DNA of 64,000 bases, taken from Saxidomus purpurata. Its lineage: Eukaryota > Mollusca > Bivalvia > Venerida > Veneridae. The stretch's first letter is position 1. Each line of letters starts with the position of its first letter. The position numbers and the translations under genes were made by a program. The notes below the pieces were generated by a model. It made no database searches. It saw only the letters and a program-made list of their open reading frames with translations, and was not told where the DNA came from. The DNA lies in assembly GCA_022818135.1 (NCBI GenBank), contig JAFMSR010000017.1:1980707-2044706 (forward strand), written 5' to 3'. This document shows, in pieces, positions 43,170 through 55,505 of this stretch.

Positions 43170-46100
43170 CTAAAATAAGAAAGTAAACCGTTTAGAAAAC
43201 TATTTATAGTTCCAGTCTTGCCTTTTTACATTGATCAGAAGTATTCCGCATAAAGCGTTCATTTCAGTGACGACAGATACAAGATGTGCAACAGATGAAT
43301 AACGACAACGAGATGGTTATTGTGAGTGAGTCTAAAGAAAACGCAACGGACCTACTGAATTCTCAACAAAGCTTGATATGTATAAACTGTAAGTCGACCC
43401 AGGCTAGAGGAAATGTCTAAAGTTATCAAGTTTGAAGTTAACTTGAGATCGTTGAGCAAACAAAATTGTTCTTGTATGACCAAGAGACAGTATCATTTGT
43501 CATGTTCTACTGCGTAATGTTCTATTGCAAACACGTCTCTGTCACTTTAAAAATACATTTGTCGTTATTTAAATGGCAACAAGACTGAGTACAGCTTCTA
43601 CCCTGTTTGTAAAATGTGTTGATATAATTATTACAACCCTTCCGTAGGGTGACCTTTTTATCTTATAAACTATGCAACGTTGGAAAGCTGAGTAACCGAG
43701 AGTAAAACGCCTAATAAAAGGGCAATGAAAAACTAATGAACAGAGAGTGAACGCCTAAAAAACGGACAGTGAAAAACTAGTGAACCGAGAGTGAACGTCT
43801 AATAAACGGACATTGAAAAACTAGTGAACCGAGTGTGAACGCCTAATAAACGGACAGTGAAAAACTAGTGAACCGAGAGTAAATGTTGAAATAATTTGAT
43901 ATTTTGCAATTATTTAGGATATAAGTCATTGAAACGGAAATAAAACTGTTTACTCATTGAATAGTTCACAAATGCACAAGGCTTCCAAGCCACTGTGGGT
44001 GGTGGTATATTATCCATCATGTTCGTCAAAGGTGGCGGCAAACTCCAGTTGTATTCAGCACAAACAAAAACAAAGGCATCATAGGTCAGCATCTTCTCGT
44101 TGAAGTCCTTGATATTTTGCGGAACTGCAGACGGATTGAACATAAAATTCACAGATTGTTGTGTCGCTGGAAAATCTATAGTTCCCGGGTCTGAAATATA
44201 TACATTGTACAGTTGTATAGAGATGATACAGTCTCGTTTAATCCCATGAGTATAACTGCTCCTTAACCACGTTTTAAAAAGACAAAATATTAGCCCTGCC
44301 AGTAAAGATTTTTCGTCTGACGCCAAATTGTTGTGTTTTAACTAGGGTGCAGTATTTTTTGATTCGCGATTCTGCACTATTTGTTTGAGTCACACTTTCC
44401 CTTCGATTCATTAGCACATACACTCAAGAAAGTTGTGCAAAGTGAAAAGTTATCAACAATAGCCTCAAGTTCGCGGTTTTTCATACAACTAACACAAAAA
44501 TAATCACAAGACTTGATTAAATAAGCCAAGCGCTGACAGTAGTAAATAATAAATCTACAATTATTAGGGCGAAGTGAATGATGATAGGAAATATATATTC
44601 ATCAACATTATGACTAGGTCAAAGTAAGATTAAGATTGCGTGTTTACATACTAGTATATGTTTTCTAAGACAGAAAACGGACAGTACATTTCGTATATCC
44701 AAGGGCAGTAACTCCAAATTAACATATAAGAATCTAAAAAGATCTCGACCTAAATGTCATCAAGGCACTCACTCTGACACATTTTCATGAAAATCCAGTT
44801 TAAAGCTTCTATCGCATACATAAGGTTTTTCTATTATTTGACCTAGTGACCTAGTTCTTGGTCTGAGCTGACCCATTTTTCAAATATTCTGACAAAGTTT
44901 CATGAAGATCCAATGAAAAAGCAACCTCTATTGCATGCAAAATGTTTTTCTATGATTAGCTTTTAACCCAAAATGACTCATATTCGAGATCGACCTTGAT
45001 TCATCAAGACACTCAATCGGAACAAGTTTCATGACGACTCAGTGAAAAATGTAGCTTCTGTTGCATACACAAGGTTAAGTATGGACGGGCGAAAGACAGA
45101 CGATAGACCACGGACATGAAGCGATGACAATAGCTCACCTTCAGCACTTCGTGTTCAGGTGAGCCAAAAGCAATGTTAAAGCTTAACAAAGTGCATACTC
45201 AACAATAATGGCCAATACTATTCATAAAACTTTTGATTTGACCTTACATTGTGTCAGTGTGCAGTACATGTAGATGTAAGGCTGTCATTAGGAGCCCAGT
45301 ATAAACAACTGAGCCAGAATACTCGCAGACATTATTGTTAAATATGTAAATTGTTCAGTTTTAATGTTGTTTTTATGAGCTTGTCTTCTTAAAGGTATAC
45401 GCGTCGCCGTATGTGATATTGAAAGCCCGTCCTAGAAAACCCAAAAAAACCTACATAACATACTATTATGAAAAAATACACAAATAATGGTAAAAGTCAT
45501 TTTCTGCAAACCCCCGTTACACAGTTCTAGGGGGGGGGGGATTTGCAGTAGTGGGTGTATGACGGGTTTCATTTTTGTGTATTTTCTTTTCATGATAAGG
45601 TGTTATTTATGTATACTTTTGGTATTTTGTTAACATTACAGGACAGTTCAGTACTCTGGTGCCAGTGTGAAGGTGCAATACTAAGCCCCAGGTATCATTT
45701 TTCAGCAAGTATTTTCATATTGTATCTTATAATTTACTAAAGCATGTTATAAAATTAAGGCTTTGACAAGAATTAAATGCCTCTTCTGAGAATTATACGT
45801 TAAACTTTGGACTGTTTTAAAGAAATTCACAAAAAGGCTACACAGGTCTTCTTATGTTTCTATATGCCTTTATAAATATGTTTTCTATAGTCGCTAGAAA
45901 TCTGAAAAAACATCATGTTTAATAATATATTTAATTTAAGATATTGTTTAATTTGTAATACAAATGAAATTGAGGATGAGTTCCATTTTGTGTTTAAGTG
46001 TCCTGCATATGAAAAAATTAAGAAATAAATATATTAAGAATTATTATAGAAATAGACCAAGTATGTTTAAGTTATTACGAAGTGATATAAATAAAGAAAC

Positions 46101-49100
46101 AAAAATGCTTTGTCAATATATAAATGAAGCTTTCAAATTACGATACCAGATTATTAATGTTTAGATCCTAGGTATATGTAATTAAACCTACTTTTATGTT
46201 TGCCTTACAGGTCCAAACTAATGCAAAGTTTTTACTGTGTATAGGGAAGTATGTATTAGCCATCATGTTTCCATTCATGTGTCATTGTTTATTTAGCTTC
46301 GTCCATCCACTTAATATCATGTTAACTTTCATGTCGTTTGTACTTTTCATGCCATTATATGTATGCTTGTATATATGTTAATCATGAGAAACTTGTAGTT
46401 TAAGTGATAAATAAACGTTCTTCTTCTTCATATTTAATATATGCATTGGTCTTTGAAAGATTTGACACTTAATTTTCTTCGGTACTGCATATTTAAATGC
46501 CTGAAATCGATAATAAATCAGAGATTGTTTTTCACACATAAAAACGTATGTCTCACACATCTGTCTCACACCTCTGTCTCACACCTCTGTCTCACACACA
46601 CCTCTGTCTCACACACACCTCTGTCTCACACCTCTGTCTCACACAGACCTCTGTCTCACACACACCTCTGTCTCACACACACCTCAGTCTCACACCTCTG
46701 TCTCACACCTCTGTCACACACCTCTGTCTCACACATACCTCTGTCTCACACCCTCTGTCTCACACCTCTGTCTCACACCTCTGTCTCACACCTCTGTCTC
46801 ACACCTCTGTCTCACACCTCTGTCTCACACATACCTCTGTCTCAAACCTCTGTCTCACACCTCTGTCTCACACCTATGTCACACACCTCTGTCTCACACC
46901 TCTGTCTCACACACACCTCTGTCTCACACACACCTCTGTCTCACACACACCTCTGTCTCACACACACCTCTGTCTCACACCTCTGTCTCACACACACCTC
47001 TGTCTCACACACACCTCTGTCTCACACACACCTCTGTCTCACACCTCTGTCTCACACCTCTGTCTCACACCTCTGTCTCACACACACCTCTGTCTCACAC
47101 ACACCTCTGTCTCACACCTCTGTCTCACACCTCTGTCTCACACCTCTGTCTCACACCTCTGTCACACACCTCTGTCTCACACCTCTGTCTCACACCTCGT
47201 CTACACCTCTGTCTCACACCTCTGTCTCACACCTCTGTCTCACACCTCCTGTCTCACACGTATGTCTCACACCTCCTCTGTCTCACACTTATGGCTCACA
47301 CCTCTGTCTCACACACACCTCTGTCTCACACACACCTCTGTCTCACACACACCTCTGTCTCACACCTCTGTCTCACACCTCTGTCTCACACCTCTGTCTC
47401 ACACCTCTGTCTCACACCTCTGTCACACACCCCTCTGTCTCACACCTCTGTCTCACACCTCTGTCTCACACCTCTGTCTCACACCTCTGTCTCACACCTC
47501 CTCTGTCTCACACCTCTGTCTCACACCTCTGTCTCACACCTCCTCTGTCTCACACCTCTGTCTCACACCTCCTCTGTCTCACACCTCCTCTGTCTCACAC
47601 CTCCTCTGTCTCACACCTCTGTCTCACACCTATGTCACACACCTCTGTCTCACACCTCTGTCACACACACACCTCTGTCTCACACCTCTGTCTCACACCT
47701 CTGTCTCACACCTCTGTCTCACACCTCTGTCTCACACCTCCTCTGTCTCACACCTCTGTCTCACACCTCCTCTGTCTCACACCTCTGTCTCACACCTCTG
47801 TCTCACACCTCCTCTGTCTCACACCTATGTCTCACACCTCTGTCTCACACCTCCTCTGTCTCACACGTATGTCTCACACCTCCTCTGTCTCACACCTATG
47901 TCTCACACGTATGTCTCACACCTCCTCTGTCTCACACGTATGTCTCACACCTCCTCTGTCTCACACCTGTGTCTCACACCTCTGTCTCACACCTCCTCTG
48001 TCTCACACGTATTTCTCACACCTCTGTCTCACACGTATGTCTCACACCTCTGTCTCACACGTATGTCTCACACCTCTGTCTCACACCTATGTCTCACACC
48101 TCTGTCTCACACCTCTGTCTCAAACCTCTGTCTCTGTCTCACACCTCTGTCTCTGTCTCACACCTCTGTCTCACACCTCTGTCTCACACCTCCTCTGTCT
48201 CACACGTATTTCTCACACCTCTGTCTCACACGTATGTCTCACACCTCTGTCTCACACGTATGTCTCACACCTCTGTCTCACACCTATGTCTCACACCTCT
48301 GTCTCACACCTCTGTCTCACACCTCTGTCTCTGTCTCACACCTCTGTCTCACACCTCTGTCTCACACCTCTGTCTCACACCTCTGTCTCACACCTCTGTC
48401 TCACACCTCTGTCTCACACCTCTGTCTCACACCTCACACCTCTGTCTCACACCTCTGTCTCACACCTCTGTCTCACATCTCACACCTCTGTCTCACACCT
48501 CTGTCTCACACCTCTGTCTCACACCTCTGTCTCACACCTCTACATTATGCACAACTATGCTTTGTATTGATACTTTCTGCAACGTTTTATGAAAATCCAG
48601 CAAGAGGTTTTGAAAAAGAAGCGCGGACAAGATTTTCGCTTTTCTGGTCCTTGTGACCTTGACTTTTGAGCTAGGGATCCCGAATTATAAGATGCAGAAC
48701 TTTATATAAAAAAATCCAGCAATGGGTTTTGGAGAAGAAGCACGGACAAGATTTTCGGTTTTTGACTTTAATATGCACAACTAAAAAAAAAAAAAAGTCT
48801 TCTTTTTTTTTTTTTAGACTTCATACTGATGCTTTCGATTAAGTTTTGTGGAAATGTATTAGAAAATGTGACCTGAAGAGTGTTACCAAGGCTTGACTCA
48901 TCATGTCATCTAAATACACCAAACGTCTTCAAAGTCCCATAACTCGGCCAAAAATCAATCAAGCGTAACACCCTTACTTCACTTGGCAGGGAACATTTCT
49001 ACCAAGTTCTACATCCATGGGTATGACAGGAGTTGTGCGGACAAGCTCTGTGACAGACACATAGACAGACAGCGCAAAATCAATATGTTTCCATGCATAC

Positions 49101-49266
49101 CACTTCGTGGTCTGAGACATAATATGAGATGAAAAGTAAAGTTACCAACTATATCGACGTCTTGCTGCTTTTCAATGGCGGTCTGTACAAACTTCGCTAC
49201 TTGGTCGTTAAGACGCCCCTCTCTAGTAGAGCTCATGACGAGTGCAATCTTCAACCTGTCTGCCAT
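42925..49266 (-). CDS. NADPH-dependent FMN reductase-like flavoprotein, three exons, complete
   Basis: Exons on the minus strand are 49266-49146, 44190-43954 and 43169-42925. They sum to 603 nt, or 200 residues, the usual size for the family, with both junctions in phase 1. Residues 1-20 ([20 protein letters not shown]) carry the strand-loop STREGR that holds the FMN phosphate. [20 protein letters not shown] (77-96) is the second flavin-contact segment (EYN). [13 protein letters not shown] (120-132) is the third. This is a flavodoxin-fold oxidoreductase of the NADPH-dependent FMN reductase (ChrR/azoreductase-like) family, likely cytosolic. The natural substrate cannot be told. The ATG at 49,266 is chosen because the upstream in-frame Met gives a non-family extension. 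Intron 1 (4.96 kb) is filled with repeats. A palindromic MITE lies 275-1,300 bases upstream of the start. Confidence 0.88.
43690..43886 (+). repeat. 44-bp tandem repeat, about 4.5 copies
   Basis: GTGAACGCCTAATAAACGGA, CAGTGAAAAACTAGTGAACC, GAGA, repeated with few changes, in intron 2 of the reductase gene, about 70 bases from exon 2. Confidence 0.88.
43954..44190 (-). CDS. FMN reductase-like exon 2
   Basis: Encodes [16 protein letters not shown] through [16 protein letters not shown] to FVNYSM. Minus-strand acceptor TATATTTCAG, donor A|GTAAAC. Confidence 0.9.
44740..45170. repeat. Interspersed repeat with three internal ~130-bp sub-repeats
   Basis: TTTCATGAAAATCC / TTTCATGAAGATCC / TTTCATGACGACTC each start a similar block (GCTTCTATCGCATACATAAGG and variants). 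The end CAGGTGAGCCAAAAG is of a kind I associate with bivalve repeats. TTGACCTAGTGACCT at 44,839-44,853 is a direct repeat of nuclear-receptor-like half sites. Confidence 0.55.
45380..45680. mobile_element. Palindromic MITE, smaller relative of 49,541-50,565
   Basis: The right half (CATGATAAGGTGTTATTTAT to AGTACTCTGGTGCCAGTG) matches the right arm of the larger element. The left half (ACCTACATAACATACTATTATG, GTAAAAGTCATTTTCTGCAAACC) is its inverse. A run of ten G lies at the centre. It sits in reductase intron 1. Confidence 0.65.
45925..46435 (+). mobile_element. 3' end of a non-LTR retrotransposon (LINE), degraded
   Basis: 45,937-46,014 encodes [20 protein letters not shown] then CPAYEKIKK, the cysteine/histidine motif that ends many LINE reverse transcriptases. 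After a frameshift, [20 protein letters not shown] and [11 protein letters not shown] continue to TAG at 46,162. A 3' untranslated stretch follows, ending ATAAATAAACGTTCTTCTTCTTC, a short-repeat tail. A 5'-truncated, inactive copy in reductase intron 1. Confidence 0.8.
46546..48542 (+). repeat. 2-kb array of a 13-bp unit (CTGTCTCACACCT)
   Basis: About 150 copies. Variants have extra CACA, an extra CCT (CCTCCTCTGTCTC) or GTATGTCTC units; the last cluster at 47,860-48,300. Thirteen bases over three frames make a 13-residue peptide repeat with no stop, so all three plus frames stay open for up to about 700 codons. On the sense strand of the reductase gene (minus) the unit is purine-rich. Confidence 0.97.
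48570..48850. repeat. Interspersed repeat fragments and poly-A/poly-T hairpin
   Basis: TTTTATGAAAATCCAGCAAGAGG and TATAAAAAAATCCAGCAATGG are two copies about 120 bases apart, with GACAAGATTTTCG in each. At 48,783-48,825 a run of about 14 A and a run of 14 T flank GTCTTC, forming a hairpin. Confidence 0.55.
49146..49266 (-). CDS. FMN reductase-like exon 1
   Basis: Encodes [20 protein letters not shown] to QQDVDIV. Minus-strand donor G|GTAACT, phase 1. Confidence 0.88.
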
Positions 49267-49540
49267 AGTTTGTTGTGTTATCTTATATCTCCTATACATA
49301 AATGTACGAAAGAAAACAAATCTACAACAACTTTTCAAAAAATGTGCATAATTCTATGTGTATTAGTACATTTGTTTATGTTCACCGCACCTATTTCCCC
49401 ATATAACTGATAAAGTCCCATGAAAAACAAATGCGTCCTATAATGTTTCTATCACCTTTAAATAAATGAACACACAGTCTAGTAGAACTGTGAACGTAAG
49501 CCGATAAAACCGTTAAGCGGTTTATTTAATATGAGGTGAT

Positions 49541-50565
49541 ACCACTGGCACCAGAGTACTAGACTGCCCTGTAATTTTAACAAAATAAATACCCCAAAAT
49601 ATACCTAAATAACACCTTATCATGAAAAAAAAATAGTAAAAAGTCATTTCTGACAAACCCCTGTTTACACTGTTCTATATTATTCACATGGTGTTGAACG
49701 TTTTCGACAGGGGGTCCGGTCCCCGCTCTTTTTGTACTATTCAAGCAAGCACTTGAAGATCAACAGCGGTCGCGTTTAACAGACAATATAATTATGTACC
49801 AAACTGGTAAGTAACACTTTTTAAAAAGCTACCGTTTCTATAAAATTCTTCTGGAATATTGAGCTATTTCGCTCTCTCCATTTTCTTGATATTTTCTGTC
49901 ACTGCTGACTTCCGGTTCAACTCAAATGACCTTTCAAACACGTCATACGGTTATGCACAGAAGTGATACTTTGCGCTGCTAACGTAACGTTTTACAAATT
50001 GGTTTTACAGTAAATAAATTTCCTGTACCTACTTATCCACAAGTTAACAGCTACGGCCGCTTACAGCGGCATTTAGCATTGTTTACATACGAAATGCAAT
50101 AATTTGACACAGTGCGCGAAATATAACGCGGAATATTTTCAACCAATGAAAACGAATTGTTTCAAAATTGAAAGGTGAACCGGAAGTCGGCAGTGACAGA
50201 AAAACATAAGGAAAACGGAGTGAGCGAAATAGCACAATATTCTTTAAGAATTTTATAGAAACGGTAGCTTTTTAAAAAGTGTTACTTACCAGTTTGGTAG
50301 ATAAATATATTGTCTGTTAAACGCGACCGCTGTTGATCTTCAATTGCTTGCTTGAATAATACAAAAAGAGCGGGGACCGGACCCCCTGTCGAAAACGTTC
50401 AACACCATGTGAATAATATAGAACAGTGTATACGGGGGTTTGTCAGAAAATGACTTTTTACCATTATTTAGGGGGTTTTTTTATGATAAAGAGTTATTTA
50501 GGTATATTTTGGGGTATTTATTTTGTTAAAATTACAGGGCAGTCTAGTACTCTGGTGCCAGTGGG
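49541..50565. mobile_element. 1-kb palindromic MITE upstream of the FMN reductase gene
   Basis: Arms 49,541-49,938 and 50,168-50,565 (398 bases each) are near-perfect inverted copies. The outer ends are ACCACTGGCACCAGAGTACT and AGTACTCTGGTGCCAGTGG, the inner ends ACCTTTCAA and TTGAAAGGT, with a spacer of 229 bases. No coding frame. A shorter relative is at 45,380-45,680. Confidence 0.88.
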
Positions 50566-50569
50566 TGAT

Positions 50570-51450
50570 ACAACTACTGTTCGGATTTGTCAATATGGTT
50601 GGCTTCACGTAGGGAAATATAGCTAGTCCGATTTCTAGCTCTAAGCTGTGAAAGTACTTGTAGCTTATTATTGTAAAGCAACAAAAAAAGCCTAGGAATA
50701 CATAAAGGTCGCACACCAAGAGTCAAATTCAAATAAATAAATGAATACCAAATCATTCATACGTTCTACTTGTATATACATAAAACATACAAAACTAAAC
50801 CTGACACTAATTTCTTTAAAGGTCTGAAAATTCATATGAAAAATTTAGAAATGATTTCCATGTCGTGTCACGTTTTTAAAGTTATACTGGCCACTTTGCT
50901 GCTTGTAGCTACTGATTGAATTAAAGACTTATAATTTAACATTATCACTTCGTCATTGAATGTACAAATATTAGAAAGAGTTATATAAAACCGTATTTAT
51001 GAAACCGTCCAAACTATATGAAGTTTATTGACTTAATGTCATCAGGTTATAAAAATGTACTAAGTTTATTAGCCGTATTTGCATATAAAGCATTTGAACG
51101 TCGTAGGTTTTTTATGAATATATAGAATTTTATCTTTTTCCTAGTCTCTCCCGCACCATATAGTTCCATCCCATAATATACTTTATTATATGATCTATAA
51201 ATAAACAATATCTCATTGGTCTAAGGCACGACCAATGAGGCAAAATATATTACATATTTCATGATTTTTGGGTTTTCTCCCAGTAAATATTATTTCTATA
51301 TTTATAACTGGCATAGTTTTGACTTTTACCCGTCACTAAAAAGACGTAAGAACACGGACTTCGTCCCGCGCAATTTTAAGCATTGTATCAATGAAATATC
51401 TAAAATTTGTTTTTATGGCATGAAATAAGCATTGTACATTATAATAAAAC
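50570..51450. other. No gene recognised
   Basis: AT-rich, with a short inverted pair near 51,210-51,240 (CTCATTGGTC...GACCAATGAGG). No exon is seen. Confidence 0.4.
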
Positions 51451-51453
51451 AAG

Positions 51454-51660
51454 TGGAGCCGTTGTGGCGCAGTGGTAGCGCGTTCGCCTCTGGATTGAAG
51501 GATCCCTACCATATCCAGGTCGGTAGTGTCCTTGGGCAAGGCACAAATGATTCAACATTGCCTCTCTGTCTTCGAGGTTGATTCCATCTGGAATGAGTCT
51601 CGAGAGCGCGTAATAGAAGTTGTAAGAACTTGTTTCGCAATCGAGAATAAATAAATTACA
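51454..51660 (+). mobile_element. tRNA-derived SINE, copy 3, B box damaged
   Basis: Same family as 10,748 and 28,611: TGGAGCCGTTGTGGCGCAGT, GTGTCCTTGGGCAAGGCAC, TCGAGAGCGCGTAATAG. About 11 bases carrying the first half of the B box are missing (GAAGGATCCCTACC versus GAAGGACCCCGGGTTGGATCCC in copy 2), so this copy should not be transcribed by RNA polymerase III. Confidence 0.85.
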
Positions 51661-52079
51661 ATGTAGTATAAATAAATATGATGTAATATTCACCAGAATA
51701 TATTAATATTAATATATTACCCTCTTCTTGTGAATATCACATCATATTCAATGCCTCATGAGTCCGTTGTTGTATAATATACTGTGTGGCATAATATTAC
51801 AACTTCATCCATTTAGTTTCAGTAATAATGTTACAGCCATTGAATTTTACAATGGCACATAGTATATATTTGCAAGAAGTGTATTGACAATAGTAGTGTC
51901 ATAATTATGGTACTTTCGCAAAATATTGCAAGGAGTAATTGTGTACCAACTCTGTTTTATGTTTTCTGTAAAATTTAATGTGTCGTGCCATATTGCAAAA
52001 TATTATTATTATTGTGAAAACTATGTATTGCTGTTATGATCACGGGCCATAAATGGCTTTTTTCGTAATAAAAGTATTT
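51661..52079. other. No gene recognised
   Basis: AT-rich, with an ATATTAATATTAATATATT palindromic tract near 51,700 and nothing else. Confidence 0.4.
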
Positions 52080-55000
52080 CTATTTGTATAATCATAGGTA
52101 ATGACTTTGAATTCTTATACCTATTTTGGATTAAATGCATTATATCTATTTGTATAATCATAGGTAATGACTTTGAATTCTTATACCTATTTTGGATTAA
52201 ATGCATTATATCTATTTGTATGATCATAGGTAATGACTTTGAGTTCTTATACCTATTTTGGATTAAATGCATTATATCTATTTGTATGATCATAGGTAAT
52301 GACTTTGAGTTCTTATACCTATTTTGGATTAAATGCATTATATCTATTTGTATAATCATAGGTAATGACTTTGAGTTCTTATACCTATTTTGGATTAAAT
52401 GCATTATATCTATTTGTATGATCATAGGTAATGACTTTGAGTTCTTATACCTATTTTGGATTAAATGCATTATATCTATTTGTATGATCATAGGTAATGA
52501 CTTTGAGTTCTTATACCTATTTTGGATTAAATGCATTATATCTATTTGTATAATCATAGGTAATGACTTTGAGTTCTTATACCTATTTTGGATTAAATGC
52601 ATTATATCTATTTGTATGATCATAGGTAATGACTTTGAGTTCTTATACCTATTTTGGATTAAATGCATTATATCTATTTGTATGATCATAGGTAATGACT
52701 TTGAGTTCTTATACCTATTTTGGATTAAATGCGTTATATCTATTTGTATGATCATAGGTAATGACTTTGAGTTCTTATACCTATTTTGGATTAAATGCGT
52801 TATATCTATTTGTATGATCATAGGTAATGACTTTGAGTTCTTATACCTATTTTGGATTAAATGCGTTATATCTATTTGTATGATCATAGGTAATGACTTT
52901 GAATTGTTATAGCTATTTTGGATTAAATGCATTATATCTATTTGTATGATCAAATGTAATGACTTTGAATTCTTATACCTATTTTGGATTAAATGCATTA
53001 TATCTATTTGTATAATCATAGGTAATGACTTTGAGTTCTTATACCTATTTTGGATTAAATGCATTATATCTATTTGTATAATCATAGGTAATGACTTTGA
53101 ATTCTTATACCTGTTTTGGATTAAATGCATTATATCTATTTGTATAATCATAGGTAATGACTTTGAGTTCTTATACCTATTTTGGATTAAATGCATTATA
53201 TCTATTTGTATAATCATAGGTAATGACTTTGAGTTCTTATACCTATTTTGGATTAAATGCATTATATCTATTTGTATAATCATAGGTAATGACTTTGAGT
53301 TCTTATACCTATTTTGGATTAAATGCATTATATCTATTTGTATAATCATAGGTAATGACTTTGAGTTCTTATACCTATTTTGGATTAAATGCATTATATC
53401 TATTTGTATAATCATAGGTAATGACTTTGAGTTCTTATACCTATTTTGGATTAAATGCATTATATCTATTTGTATGATCATAGGTAATGACTTTGAGTTC
53501 TTATACCTATTTTGGATTAAATGCATTATATCTATTTGTATGATCATAGGTAATGACTTTGAGTTCTTATACCTATTTTGGATTAAATGCATTATATCTA
53601 TTTGTATAATCATAGGTAATGACTTTGAGTTCTTATACCTATTTTGGATTAAATGCATTATATCTATTTGTATAATCATAGGTAATGACTTTGAGTTCTT
53701 ATACCTATTTTGGATTAAATGCATTATATCTATTTGTATAATCATAGGTAATGACTTTGAATTCTTATACCTATTTTGGATTAAATGCATTATATCTATT
53801 TGTATGATCATAGGTAATGACTTTGAGTTCTTATACCTATTTTGGATTAAATGCATTATATCTATTTGTATAATCATAGGTAATGACTTTGAGTTCTTAT
53901 ACCTATTTTGGATTAAATGCATTATATCTATTTGTATAATCATAGGTAATGACTTTGAGTTCTTATACCTATTTTGGATTAAATGCATTATATCTATTTG
54001 TATAATCATAGGTAATGACTTTGAATTCTTATACCTATTTTGGATTAAATGCATTATATCTATTTGTATAATCATAGGTAATGACTTTGAATTCTTATAC
54101 CTATTTTGGATTAAATGCATTATATCTATTTGTATGATCATAGGTAATGACTTTGAATTCTTATACCTATTTTGGATTAAATGCATTATATCTATTTGTA
54201 TGATCATAGGTAATGACTTTGAGTTCTTATACCTATTTTGGATTAAATGCATTATATCTATTTGTATAATCATAGGTAATGACTTTGAGTTCTTATACCT
54301 ATTTTGGATTAAATGCATTATATCTATTTGTATAATCATAGGTAATGACTTTGAGTTCTTATACCTATTTTGGATTAAATGCATTATATCTATTTGTATA
54401 ATCATAGGTAATGACTTTGAGTTCTTATACCTATTTTGGATTAAATGCATTATATCTATTTGTATAATCATAGGTAATGACTTTGAATTCTTATACCTAT
54501 TTTGGATTAAATGCATTATATCTATTTGTATGATCATAGGTAATGACTTTGAATTCTTATACCTATTTTGGATTAAATGCATTATATCTATTTGTATGAT
54601 CATAGGTAATGACTTTGAATTCTTATACCTATTTTGGATTAAATGCATTATATCTATTTGTATGATCATAGGTAATGACTTTGAATTCTTATACCTATTT
54701 TGGATTAAATGCATTATATCTATTTGTATAATCATAGGTAATGACTTTGAGTTCTTATACCTATTTTGGATTAAATGCATTATATCTATTTGTATAATCA
54801 TAGGTAATGACTTTGACTTCTTATACCTATTTTGGATTAAATGCATTATATCTATTTGTATGATCATAGGTAATGACTTTGAGTTCTTATACCTATTTTG
54901 GATTAAATGCATTATATCTATTTGTATGATCATAGGTAATGACTTTGAATTCTTATACCTATTTTGGATTAAATGCATTATATCTATTTGTATAATCATA

Positions 55001-55505
55001 GGTAATGACTTTGAGTTCTTATACCTATTTTGGATTAAATGCGTTATATCTATTTGTATGATCATAGGTAATGACTTTGAGTTCTTATACCTATTTTGGA
55101 TTAAATGCATTATATCTATTTGTATGATCATAGGTAATGACTTTGAGTTCTTATACCTATTTTGGATTAAATGCATTATATCTATTTGTATAATCATAGG
55201 TAATGACTTTGAGTTCTTATACCTATTTTGGATTAAATGCATTATATCTATTTGTATAATCATAGGTAATGACTTTGAGTTCTTATACCTATTTTGGATT
55301 AAATGCATTATATCTATTTGTATGATCATAGGTAATGACTTTGAATTCTTATACCTATTTTGGATTAAATGCGTTATATCTATTTGTATAATCATAGGTA
55401 ATGACTTTGAATTCTTATACCTATTTTGGATTAAATGCGTTATATCTATTTGTATAATCATAGGTAATACCTTTGAGTTCTTATACTTATTTTAGATTAA
55501 ATGCT
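52080..55505. repeat. 66-bp satellite, about 52 copies
   Basis: The unit is TATCTATTTGTATAATCATA, GGTAATGACTTTGAGTTCTT, ATACCTATTTTGGATTAAAT, GCATTA. Copies differ mainly at three A/G positions (TATAATC/TATGATC, GAGTTC/GAATTC, GCATTA/GCGTTA). The most diverged inner units are near 52,900-52,960, and the last unit has several changes. Because 66 is a multiple of 3 and the unit lacks a stop in one frame on each strand, frames of 849 (+) and 1,146 (-) codons exist. There is no sign of a promoter, splice site or non-repeat domain, so I treat it as satellite DNA. Confidence 0.97.

Noticed and set aside
46441..48656. Reading frames of 433-709 codons, Ser/His/Leu/Thr-rich
   Set aside because: They are the translation of a 13-bp tandem repeat that lacks stops in all three plus frames. 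There is no start context, no unique domain, and the array lies inside an intron of the reductase gene.
52021..55495. Reading frames of 1,146 (-), 849 (+) and 230 (+) codons
   Set aside because: They are the translation of a 66-bp satellite whose length is a multiple of 3. No non-repeat coding part or promoter is present.
14466..55505. Tandem arrays considered as CRISPR
   Set aside because: Units are contiguous with no unique spacers, and the gene structures are animal.
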